Origin: JBAXEO01 sp964541375
Lineage (GTDB): Bacteria; Actinomycetota; Coriobacteriia; Anaerosomatales; JAAXUF01
DNA length: 14,754 bases
NCBI GenBank assembly: GCA_964541375.1
Contig: CAZIPT010000063.1
Location: 1 to 14,754, forward strand
Direction of reading: 5' to 3'
Shown here: one piece after another, positions 1-6,924 of the stretch
Numbering within the stretch: position 1 is the first letter of the stretch
Layout: each line of letters begins with the position of its first letter
Position numbers and translations under genes: made by a program
The notes under the pieces: model-generated
What the model was told of the DNA's origin: nothing
Seen by the model: only the letters and a program-made list of their open reading frames with translations
The model's database searches: none

Positions 1-7
1 AGATTGC

Positions 8-27
8 CTGCCGAGTAGTTTCGGCAG
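8..27. other. Perfect inverted repeat / hairpin at the left edge
   Basis: CTGCCGA (8-14) and TCGGCAG (21-27) form a perfect 7-bp stem around a 6-nt loop. No T-run follows, so it does not look like a classical intrinsic terminator. It touches the first base of the GTG at 27 and could be an operator, an RNA hairpin in a leader, or chance within a coding sequence that starts outside the window. Confidence 0.4.
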
Positions 28-452
28 TGGCTCGCGCCCTCGGAGCCGGGTTCGCGTACGTGCCAGCGTTCGTCCAGAGGACGGGTCAGAGCTTGTACGA
101 CCTTGAGGGGGTCCTGGGACCCACAGTCACGAGGTTCGTCGATTGCCACGTCAGATCTCTCTTGGCGTGGGACATCATCGTGTTCTTCCATCGCAACCCC
201 AGTGCCGTTCTCGACGCCAGCGGCCTGGCCACGCGTCTGGGCCGCCGCGTCGAAGAGGTTGAGCCTGAAGTCGATGACCTCTGCGACGGCGAGATTCTCA
301 ACTGCACGGGTGGCCTGATTCGGTACGATCCCACGCCCGAGCTTCGCGATCAGGTTCAGCTGTTCGTCGACGCTTGCCAGGATCGCGGGAGACGGCTCGC
401 GCTCATCGCGCAGGTGTTGCACGGCCTCAGCGGGAACGGCGTCGAGCACTAG
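27..452 (+). CDS. Small winged-helix-like protein, possible transcriptional regulator (start uncertain)
   Basis: This encodes a 141-residue protein from the GTG at 27. The frame is open to the left edge, so the gene could begin outside the window. Alternative starts inside are GTG at 60 and TTG at 93; the last has a plausible ribosome binding site (AGAGGA at 76-81). No clear ribosome binding site precedes the GTG at 27, and the hairpin at 8-27 abuts it, so a later start is attractive. From about residue 44 the sequence has a winged-helix look: a helix (LLAWDIIVFFHRNP), a segment reading like a recognition helix (ASGLATRLGRRVEEVEPEVDDL), then a hydrophobic wing-like stretch and a PTPELRDQVQLF helix. 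No enzymatic motif or membrane segment is visible. It converges on HDGYP-A with only 6 bases between the stop codons. DNA binding is an inference from pattern, and no target is evident. Confidence 0.6.
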   Translation: MARALGAGFAYVPAFVQRTGQSLYDLEGVLGPTVTRFVDCHVRSLLAWDIIVFFHRNPSAVLDASGLATRLGRRVEEVEPEVDDLCDGEILNCTGGLIRYDPTPELRDQVQLFVDACQDRGRRLALIAQVLHGLSGNGVEH

Positions 453-454
453 CC

Positions 455-468
455 CAAGCTAGAGCTTG
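455..468. other. Short palindrome spanning two convergent stop codons
   Basis: CAAGCT and AGCTTG form an inverted repeat just past the stop of the left-edge gene and across the stop of HDGYP-A; an overlapping palindrome (CTAGC/GCTAG) lies at 449-462. The position would suit a bidirectional terminator, but the stem is short and no T-tract is present on either strand, so this is a weak call. Confidence 0.25.
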
Positions 469-1787
469 TCCGAGGCCTCGATGTTCACCGATTCCTGCGC
501 GATGACTTCGACGATTCGCACACTCCCCGATGAGAGATCGACCTGCTCGGGGCGCTCAAGCTCGGTTCCCGCGGCGTCAAACGTCAGTCGGACCTGAGGC
601 GCCAGAGGGTCAGCGCCCGGTCGTTCGACCACCCCCACCGACTGGTCAGAGAGCCGGACCAGACAGCCGATCGGGAAGACACCCAAAGCGCTCGCGAACA
701 GCCGAGCGAAGAACGGATCGAGAGCAGTCCCCGCATCCCTCAGCACTTGAAGTACGGCCCTGTCAGGGGTCAGCGCTACTCGGCTGGCCGTCGCATTGGT
801 CAGGTTCTCGTAGTGGTTCGCGACGGCGATCATCCGGCTGTAGGGGTGTGCGATGTAGTCGGCTGGGCGCTCGGGGAAGCCGGTGCCGTCGACATTCATA
901 TGATGCTCGTACGCGGCCAGAAGCGGCGCCGGATCGTCGAGGGACACGCGCTGCAGTATCTCGGCGCCGATAGCGGGATGCAGCAGCTCCATCTGCCGGG
1001 CCTGCGAGGGGTCGTTGAGGTTGAAGGCCGACTTGCCTACGTCGTGGAGTAGAGCCGCGGTTCCGAGTGTGGGCAGGCTCTCTTCGGGCAGTCCCAGCCG
1101 TTCGCCCAATGCCAGCGAGTAGATCATCACGTTGAGCGAGTGGAAGAGAGTGCGCTCGCCAGCGCCCCGGATGGTCGCCAGCGCAATCATGGCTGCAGGG
1201 TCCTCAAGGAGCCGGCCGAGCACGCTTCCGACCATGCTGCTCGCCCCACTGAGGTCCACGCCCCCACCCGCAGCCAGCTGCTGGGAGATCGTGCGGAGGC
1301 TGGAGAGGAGCCGGTTGTAGAGGGCTCGGTCCTGGTCGCGGAGCCGATCGCGCTCCTCGCGCTCGACAGCCTCCTCGACTTCCGTCTCCTCCGCGAGGAA
1401 GGCGACGGTCACGCCGTAGACGCCGCGTGAGTTGAGCTCTTCGCTCACATCCAGGTCGGGGCCCGGTCTCATGGTGAGTACCTCGACGAGACTCAGCGCG
1501 TCTGCGCGGGTGAGCGAAGGCAGGAACGTCAATGATTCGATCGAGCGCTCCTCGAGTGCCTCGGCGACCGACTGAACGCCGGCGCCCTCGTCTGAGATGA
1601 CCGTGCTGCCGTGGTAGAGCCGGCCCTGGTGCACGTTGAGCACGAATGGGTCGGTGACCGCGACTTCATGCACGGAGGTCTCGAGCCAGTCCAGCGCCTC
1701 CCTGAATGCAGGATGTGACGGCGGGTAGAGTTGGACCGCGCGCCGGCAGGCCCCTAGGGCGACGACGATGTCGGAGGGGGTGCTCAT
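459..1787 (-). CDS. HD-GYP domain protein with degenerate active site (HDGYP-A)
   Basis: This 442-residue protein has three parts. Residues about 6-130 are an N-terminal module with YPPSHP (21-26) that also occurs in its partner and in both genes of the second operon. Residues about 132-160 are a highly charged, probably helical linker. Residues about 205-375 are an HD-GYP domain, followed by a small C-terminal domain (about 376-442) ending in NIEASDKL. HD-GYP proteins normally hydrolyse cyclic dinucleotides such as c-di-GMP. H216, HD at 248-249, K252, H270 and H295-H296 are present. However, GYP is GFP (303-305), the loop between HD and the next His is about 7 residues shorter than in HDGYP-B, and the Asp of the ADAYDA motif is Asn (N324 in ANHYENL). 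That Asp is the last metal ligand of the HD superfamily, so activity is probably reduced or lost. No membrane segment is seen. The start ATG overlaps the stop of HEAT-A (ATGA), so the two are very likely co-translated. Confidence 0.93.
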   Translation of the reverse strand: MSTPSDIVVALGACRRAVQLYPPSHPAFREALDWLETSVHEVAVTDPFVLNVHQGRLYHGSTVISDEGAGVQSVAEALEERSIESLTFLPSLTRADALSLVEVLTMRPGPDLDVSEELNSRGVYGVTVAFLAEETEVEEAVEREERDRLRDQDRALYNRLLSSLRTISQQLAAGGGVDLSGASSMVGSVLGRLLEDPAAMIALATIRGAGERTLFHSLNVMIYSLALGERLGLPEESLPTLGTAALLHDVGKSAFNLNDPSQARQMELLHPAIGAEILQRVSLDDPAPLLAAYEHHMNVDGTGFPERPADYIAHPYSRMIAVANHYENLTNATASRVALTPDRAVLQVLRDAGTALDPFFARLFASALGVFPIGCLVRLSDQSVGVVERPGADPLAPQVRLTFDAAGTELERPEQVDLSSGSVRIVEVIAQESVNIEASDKL

Positions 1788-3757
1788 CTGGCGACGCCCC
1801 CAGCCCGTGCTTTCTGCGCTTCGGCGACCAAGGACTGGACATCGGTGAAATGGCCGCGCTTCAGGAACGAGCGACGCGCTGCCAGTTTGGCCAGCTCCTC
1901 ATCGGCGGCAGGCTCCGGCGTGCGCGCAAGCGCCCCGATGAGCTCCTTGCCGAGGAGGTAGTCGCCGCGGTCGAGATCGAGCTCGTTGATCCGGTTGGCA
2001 AGCAGAGCCGCCGAGCCGGGCTCACCGCTTCGTGCGATCGCCCGCGCCGCGGTCGCGACCGTCTCAGGTCTCGGATCCCGGAGCGCCTCCGCGAGCAGCC
2101 GATTGGACAGCGGGCCGCGCACTGAAGCGAGCGCGGCGACCAGTTCTCGGCGGGTCTGCTCGTCAGGGCGCTCCATGAGTGCTTCGACGGTGGCCACCGA
2201 GCGGGGGTCTCCCGCGATTGCCAGCCTTCGCACGACCGGTCCGATGAGGTGCCACGGCGTTTCCAGCGCGGCGGCGTTGAGCAGGTCGATGACGCGCCTG
2301 CCCAGAAGCTGTTCGGCGACTGCGATGCCGTCGTCCTTGAGCGGAATCGCCTCGGCGACAAGCGTCGGTCCTGCCGAATCGCCCGCGTGATGCACTATCT
2401 CGGTCGCTTCGCCTACCAGTGATGGGTCGACGACCACGGCCTTGACCAGCGCGCTCATCGCGCGTTTGTCGGCAGCGACCGTCAGGGCCGACTCGAGCCG
2501 CTGCGAGAGGTCGGGCCACGGCCCGGCGTTGTGAGTCTGGCGGCTCTCCAGTTCGTTCAGCACGCGGGATGCGAGGGCCAAGTCGCCCTTCTCGATCAGG
2601 CCGGGAACGGTGCCGGCGAGGTTCTCGGCGCTGCGGCAGTAGCGCTCGAAGTCGGTCTGCTCGTCCATGAGCGCAAGCATGGTACGGACACCCGCAGCGC
2701 CTATGTCGCGCCCCGAGGCGGCAACCGCCAAGCGGGCGCGAGCGATGTCGTCCTCGGACAGAGTCGCGGCCGAGAGCACGGCCTTGTAGGTGCGGTCGGC
2801 CTCGACGAGATCCGGTTCCGGGTCTTTACTCGCGCGGACCTCCAGCATGTGGTCGAGGAACTCGGTCTCCTCGGCGCCGTGCCCCGCTTGGGCGAGCATC
2901 GCCTGGACCTCGGCGCGGACCTCGTCAGCGGCCTTCTGGAGGGGCAGGCTGCTGAGCGCGTTGGACAGTGCGAGCATGTTCTTGCCCAACGATCCGGCCA
3001 GTATCGACCCGGCGATCTGCGCGGCGTCGAAGTTCTCGAACATGTCACCCACGAAGTCGCGCGCGAGTCCAGGCTTCATCGCCAGCATGAGCAACGCATC
3101 CTGGCCAGTCGGGGGTTGTGACTTGAACGCCCGGCCGAGTGACCGGACCAGCTTGACCTCGCCCTCGGGACCAGCCGAGCGGACCATACTCAGCAGCTCG
3201 GCCTCGAACGCCGCCGGGTCGCCCGCAGCCGCCGCGGCGTACCAGGCCGCGAGGTCGCCCGGATCGTCGGAGATGCCGACCAGGGGATTGTCGGCCTCGG
3301 CCTCGACCTCTTGCTCGATGACCGCGAGTCGCACTTCGGCTATGCGCAGGTGTTCCACGCCTTGTGCGTGGGCGAGCGCCGCGACACCGCCTCCTTCGCG
3401 AACCTCGTCGACGGGCTGTGCGATCACGCTCAGGAATGCGAGCAGTTCCTCACCGGTGACTTCGGCGGAGACCTCGATCTCGGCGACTCCGTGTGCGCGC
3501 ATTTCGTCTGACAGGTCGCGGGCACCGGGTATGCTCGCGCCCACCGGGGTGCCGTCCACCGAGAAGCCGTCACGGGCGAGCGCGATGGACAGCGGGCCGG
3601 GGTCGGTCGAGAAGTAGTTGTCGAGGGCGTCTCGGACGGCCGCCACGGACTGCAGGGGAATGGGGCTCGCCGCGGGGTAGAGGCGCAGAGACCGCGCCGC
3701 CGTTGCGAGCGAGCGCAACACGGCTTCGAGGCTCTTCATGGCAGCAGCATCGGGCAT
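1784..3757 (-). CDS. HEAT-repeat scaffold protein with N-terminal YP module (HEAT-A)
   Basis: This is a 657-residue, largely helical, Ala/Leu-rich protein with no signal peptide, membrane segment or catalytic motif. The frame is open further upstream to 3850, but ATG 3757 has a good ribosome binding site (AGAGAGG, 9-nt spacing) and the extra residues look like non-coding translation. Residues about 10-145 are the shared N-terminal module (LYPAASP at 26-32, then a beta-like stretch and TGEELLAFLS at 101-110). Residues about 495-595 show HEAT-type helical repeats (RRELVAALASV, LLAEALRDPRPETVATAARAI). It aligns with HEAT-B in the middle (about 359-430 here against about 411-490 there), in the repeats (W502 against W560) and at the C-terminal RRSFLKRG / KRSLLGGG region. 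HEAT proteins usually act as protein-binding scaffolds. Given the ATGA coupling to HDGYP-A, I infer it binds or positions that protein. Confidence 0.9.
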   Translation of the reverse strand: MPDAAAMKSLEAVLRSLATAARSLRLYPAASPIPLQSVAAVRDALDNYFSTDPGPLSIALARDGFSVDGTPVGASIPGARDLSDEMRAHGVAEIEVSAEVTGEELLAFLSVIAQPVDEVREGGGVAALAHAQGVEHLRIAEVRLAVIEQEVEAEADNPLVGISDDPGDLAAWYAAAAAGDPAAFEAELLSMVRSAGPEGEVKLVRSLGRAFKSQPPTGQDALLMLAMKPGLARDFVGDMFENFDAAQIAGSILAGSLGKNMLALSNALSSLPLQKAADEVRAEVQAMLAQAGHGAEETEFLDHMLEVRASKDPEPDLVEADRTYKAVLSAATLSEDDIARARLAVAASGRDIGAAGVRTMLALMDEQTDFERYCRSAENLAGTVPGLIEKGDLALASRVLNELESRQTHNAGPWPDLSQRLESALTVAADKRAMSALVKAVVVDPSLVGEATEIVHHAGDSAGPTLVAEAIPLKDDGIAVAEQLLGRRVIDLLNAAALETPWHLIGPVVRRLAIAGDPRSVATVEALMERPDEQTRRELVAALASVRGPLSNRLLAEALRDPRPETVATAARAIARSGEPGSAALLANRINELDLDRGDYLLGKELIGALARTPEPAADEELAKLAARRSFLKRGHFTDVQSLVAEAQKARAGGVAR

Positions 3758-3766
3758 TCGGCGAAA

Positions 3767-3773
3767 CCTCTCT
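3767..3773 (-). promoter_or_regulatory. Ribosome binding site that sets the HEAT-A start
   Basis: On the minus strand this reads AGAGAGG, 9 nt before ATG 3757. It favours that start over the longer open frame to 3850 and over the internal ATG at 3739. Confidence 0.6.
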
Positions 3774-3865
3774 GTCTGGTCCCCCAGCGCATAGTAGCGC
3801 ACGTATCCTCTGACCCGCGGAGACGCGCCAACCCTTCGTATATCGGGCAAAGATGCGCCGCGGTT

Positions 3866-3873
3866 GAGAGGAG
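3866..3873 (+). promoter_or_regulatory. Strong ribosome binding site upstream of ATG 3878
   Basis: GAGAGGAG sits 4 nt before ATG 3878. It is the main argument for the longer start of the CorC-family protein, whose first 23 residues otherwise look unconserved. Confidence 0.55.
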
Positions 3874-3877
3874 CGGC

Positions 3878-5266
3878 ATGGACGCGTTGTGTCGACCACC
3901 CGCATACGGCGGTTTCCAGTCCCGGGATGCTGGTAACCTACACCTCATGGAGACCATCGGAGTCGAGCTGCTGCTCATCCTCGTGCTCACCGCGGTCGGC
4001 GGCTACTTCGCGGCGGCCGAGATCGCCCTCATCAGCGCGCGCCGGGCAGCGCTGCAGCAGCGCGCCGAGGAGGGCTCCGGCGGCGCCAAGACCGCTCTCA
4101 AGCTGCTCGAGGACCCGACGCGGTTACTCTCCACCATCCAGATCTGCATCACGGCGGTCGGCTTCCTGGCTGCGTCCGCGGGAGCGGTGACGCTGGCCAA
4201 GCCGCTCGCGAACTGGCTCTCTTCGTTCGGCATCGCGTGGCTCGCAAGCATCGCGTCCGGAGTGGCGGTCGTTCTTGTGACGCTTGCGATCACCTACCTG
4301 TCGCTGGTCTTCGGCGAGCTCGTCCCCAAGCGGCTGGGCCTCCAGCGGGCCGAGAGGGTCGCGATGAGCGTCGCTCGGCCGGTTCTGTGGCTTGAGAGAG
4401 CACTCGCGCCGCTTGTGTGGCTGCTCACCGTCTCGACCAACGCAGTCGCTCGGCTCATCGGGATGAAGAGCAAGGGCGGGCGTCCGGGTGTCTCGGAGGA
4501 GGAGATCAAGCTCCTCGTCACCGAGCAGGGCAGCCTGCTCGACGAAGAGAAGCGCATGATCCACGAGATCTTCGAGCTGGGAGACACCGTTGCGCGCGAG
4601 ATAATGGTTCCCCGCGTCGACATGGTGCTTGCCGCGGATACCACCACCGTGGTCGAGGCTGCCGAGATCATGCGCGGCACCGGCTTCTCGCGCGTTCCGG
4701 TGTTCCACGGTGACAGGGACAAGATCGTGGGAGTCGCGCTGCTCAAGGACCTGGTCAGCCCGCTCTCCGACGACGGGCGCAACCAGCCGATCACCGAGCA
4801 CATGCGCGAGGCGGTGTTCGTTCCTGAGACCAAGCGCATCCTGCCGCTCCTCTCGGAGATGCGCGCCATGCACAACCAGATGGCGATCGTGGTCGACGAG
4901 TATGGCGGCACCGCTGGTCTCGCCACCATGGAGGACATCGTCGAGGAGATCGTGGGCGAGATCGCCGATGAGTTCGACCGCGAGCACCGCTTCATTCAGC
5001 AGGTGGGTCCAGGCGAGTGGATCTTCGACGGCAGGTTGTCGATCGAGGAGGCCGTCGAGCGCGGCATACCCGCCGTGGAGTCCGACGAGTACGAGACGAT
5101 CGCGGGTTGGCTCCTGTCTCAACTGGGGCACATCCCCGTCCCCGGTGAGCGGTTCGAGAGCAAGGGCTACCGGTTCCGAGTGCAGACCATGCGCAGGCGC
5201 CGCATCGCGCGGATACGCGTGAGCGCGCCGGAGGAACTCGGCGGAGACGCGGAGGTGGACGAATGA
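3878..5266 (+). CDS. CorC/HlyC-family (CNNM-type) membrane protein with CBS domains
   Basis: This 462-residue protein (439 from the alternative ATG at 3947) has the classic order of the UPF0053 / HlyC-CorC / CNNM family. A DUF21-type membrane domain covers about residues 25-200: hydrophobic helices near 27-47, around the ITAVGF region and 127-150, with the family's GYFAAAEIALIS start and FGELVPKRL motif. A paired CBS region (about 225-355) includes MVPRVDM, FSRVPVF and VVDEYGGTAGLATMEDIVEEI. A C-terminal CorC-HlyC (transporter-associated) domain ends with RIRV. Family members act in the cytoplasmic membrane and are linked to Mg2+/Co2+ efflux or homeostasis; the older name hemolysin is misleading. 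The ribosome binding site at 3866-3873 supports the longer start, but the typical family N-terminus begins at METIGVELLL (3947). Its stop overlaps the next start (ATGA at 5263-5266), so it heads a co-translated run. Confidence 0.93.
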   Translation: MDALCRPPAYGGFQSRDAGNLHLMETIGVELLLILVLTAVGGYFAAAEIALISARRAALQQRAEEGSGGAKTALKLLEDPTRLLSTIQICITAVGFLAASAGAVTLAKPLANWLSSFGIAWLASIASGVAVVLVTLAITYLSLVFGELVPKRLGLQRAERVAMSVARPVLWLERALAPLVWLLTVSTNAVARLIGMKSKGGRPGVSEEEIKLLVTEQGSLLDEEKRMIHEIFELGDTVAREIMVPRVDMVLAADTTTVVEAAEIMRGTGFSRVPVFHGDRDKIVGVALLKDLVSPLSDDGRNQPITEHMREAVFVPETKRILPLLSEMRAMHNQMAIVVDEYGGTAGLATMEDIVEEIVGEIADEFDREHRFIQQVGPGEWIFDGRLSIEEAVERGIPAVESDEYETIAGWLLSQLGHIPVPGERFESKGYRFRVQTMRRRRIARIRVSAPEELGGDAEVDE

Positions 5267-6390
5267 GTGACCCCGGGCAGCCAGCACCGCAGACATCCGC
5301 ACCGCGTCGCGGGGGCGGCGTCTTCCTCGGCGTCATGCTTGTAGTCATAGGTGCGCTGTTCCTAGTCGGGCAGTTCGTGCCCGGTTTCAACGCTCCCTGG
5401 TGGGCGCTGTGGCCTCTCATCATCGTGGTGGCCGGGGTGGTCCAGGTGTTCACACCCGGCAGCGGCGGGTGGGGAGTGGATCGGGTCTTCGAGGGTCTGG
5501 GCACCGTGATCTTCGGCCTGATTCTGCTCGGGAACACGACCGGCTACATCTCGTGGAGCGTGTGGTGGACGGTCATCACGCTGTGGCCTGCGCTGGTGAT
5601 CGCCCTCGGTCTCACGATTCTCTCCAAAGGACTCCGGCAGGGCTGGATCCGCATCGTCGCGACGCTCGTGATCTGGATGACGCTGGCGTACGCGGTCGCC
5701 GTTTCATGGACCGGCCTGGGATTGAACCTGCCGACGCCCTCGTGGGTCAGCCCGGGAACACGCACCGAGTTCTCCGAGCCGGGAGTGGGGGTCAAGAAGG
5801 CGAGCCTCTCGCTCAAGGGAGGGGCCGGTGACATACGGATCGGGAGCGGACGTCAGCTGGTGTCCGTGGAGAGCGCATCCATCTATGGGCCGCCGTCGTT
5901 TGCGACGGGCAGGAACGGCGACGCTGCATGGGTCAGGATCGGCATCGCGGATGAGAACCGCGCGACAGTGGCCGGACCGGGCATGTCAGGGTCAAGTATC
6001 GACACGAAACTCTCGGACTCGGCCTTGTGGGACATTGCCATCGAGACGGGGGCATCGTCCCTGGATGCAGACCTGTCCGATGTACTCGTCCGTGATGCGG
6101 CCGTAAAGTCCGGAGTCAGCGCGGTCACGATCAAGCTCGGCGACGTGCCCGCCGGCCAGAACAAATCCACGCTGGCAGTCAAGGCGGGCGTCTCGGAAGT
6201 ACGGATCCTGTTGCCGCGCGATGCCGAGGCAAGCATCTCGGCCCAAACGGGGCTCGTCGCGACCGACATCGGAGGCCGTTTCGAGCACCGCGGAGAGGTG
6301 TGGCAGACGCCGGGCTACTCCTCGGCGGGTAAGAGCTGGGATATCAGAACCGAGGCCGGCGTCGGCGCGGTATCGATCGACACGTACTAG
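5263..6390 (+). CDS. LiaF-like membrane protein with C-terminal toastrack-type domain
   Basis: This is a 375-residue protein. After a short cytoplasmic tail come five predicted membrane helices at about 20-39, 46-64, 76-95, 100-120 and 128-148. Two carry the LWPxxI/V pattern (ALWPLIIVVAG, TLWPALVIALG) typical of LiaI/LiaF-type (DUF5668-like) membrane modules. Residues about 165-375 are a Gly/Ser/Asp-rich, repetitive beta sequence (SLKGGAGDIRIG, IETGASSLDADLSD, KAGVSEVRILLP, TEAGVGAVSI). This is characteristic of the toastrack / LiaF C-terminal fold and probably lies outside the membrane. Homologues sense or modulate cell-envelope stress. The start ATG overlaps the CorC-family stop and has its own GGAGG site; the PspC-domain gene follows 9 bases later. 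The ligand or partner is not readable from sequence. Confidence 0.85.
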   Translation: MSDPGQPAPQTSAPRRGGGVFLGVMLVVIGALFLVGQFVPGFNAPWWALWPLIIVVAGVVQVFTPGSGGWGVDRVFEGLGTVIFGLILLGNTTGYISWSVWWTVITLWPALVIALGLTILSKGLRQGWIRIVATLVIWMTLAYAVAVSWTGLGLNLPTPSWVSPGTRTEFSEPGVGVKKASLSLKGGAGDIRIGSGRQLVSVESASIYGPPSFATGRNGDAAWVRIGIADENRATVAGPGMSGSSIDTKLSDSALWDIAIETGASSLDADLSDVLVRDAAVKSGVSAVTIKLGDVPAGQNKSTLAVKAGVSEVRILLPRDAEASISAQTGLVATDIGGRFEHRGEVWQTPGYSSAGKSWDIRTEAGVGAVSIDTY

Positions 6391-6399
6391 GAGGCATTC

Positions 6400-6906
6400 G
6401 TGAGCGGACACGAGCGACGGTCTGACTGGCTCGTCGTGCTGGGAGCCGGCCTGATCCTGTGGGGTGCCTGGTGGTTGCTCAACAGCTTCCTCGCCCCTTT
6501 GCTGTGGCCTTTGCGTGCGGTTCTCAACGTGATCGCGCGCGTGGGATGGCCTCTGGCCATCATTGCGATGGGCGTGTTGGTGATTATCGTCGCCCGACGC
6601 GGCGGTCAACTGGTGATCCGCGGGCGGAAGCTCTACCGCTCCCGAAGCAACCGGGTGGTCGGTGGAGTCATAGCGGGAGTCGCAGACTACCTGAGCGTCG
6701 ACGCGAATCTGCTGCGAGTGATCTACGCCGCGCTGGCCGTCTTCACCTCGTTCTTCCCGGCGCTGGTGATCTACATCATCGCAATGATCGTGATCCCCGA
6801 GGAGCCCTTCGCGACCGTGATCGATGCACCGCCGCCCGTGCCTCCAGCTGCACCGCCGGTGCCGCCCGTCCCTCAGCCGCCCGTGCCGCCCACGTCTTCC
6901 CAGTAG
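6400..6906 (+). CDS. PspC-domain membrane protein with proline-rich tail
   Basis: This 168-residue protein starts at GTG 6400 after a perfect AGGAGG (6389-6394). An N-terminal pair of hydrophobic segments (about 11-29 and 41-65), with a WPL motif, resembles the LiaI/DUF5668 module of the preceding gene. Residues about 76-136 are a PspC domain: KLYRSRSNRVVGGVIAGVA, then DYLSVDANLLRVIYA, a membrane helix, and the closing IPEEP. PspC proteins act in the phage-shock type membrane-stress response. Residues 144-164 are almost only Pro, Val and Ala (PPVPP repeats), a flexible tail that could bind SH3-like or other Pro-recognising partners or span wall material. A fused LiaI-like plus PspC architecture next to a LiaF-like protein supports a joint role in envelope-stress sensing. 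No PspA gene is in view. Confidence 0.88.
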   Translation: MSGHERRSDWLVVLGAGLILWGAWWLLNSFLAPLLWPLRAVLNVIARVGWPLAIIAMGVLVIIVARRGGQLVIRGRKLYRSRSNRVVGGVIAGVADYLSVDANLLRVIYAALAVFTSFFPALVIYIIAMIVIPEEPFATVIDAPPPVPPAAPPVPPVPQPPVPPTSSQ

Positions 6907-6924
6907 CTCGCCGAGGAGCCCTGA

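Larger units (their letters stand above)
3758..3877. promoter_or_regulatory. Divergent intergenic region between HEAT-A and the CorC-family gene
   Basis: This must hold promoters in both directions. On the minus strand a TACTAT hexamer (plus-strand 3791-3796) lies 33 nt before the HEAT-A start and is a possible -10 box without a good -35 partner. On the plus strand TATATC (3839-3844) is a possible -10 for a start at 3878. If translation instead begins at 3947, TAACCT at 3934-3939, 7 nt ahead of that ATG, would fit a leaderless transcript. All are weak, unaided readings of the sequence. Confidence 0.3.

Noticed and set aside
2531..3617. Plus-strand open frames of 196 and 275 residues opposite HEAT-A
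   Set aside because: No recognisable domains, biased composition, and HEAT-A is supported by homology to HEAT-B.
4124..5302. 392-residue minus-strand open frame opposite the CorC-family gene
   Set aside because: The composition is His/Arg/Asp/Leu-skewed, with no motif, and it lies entirely antisense to a strongly recognised gene.
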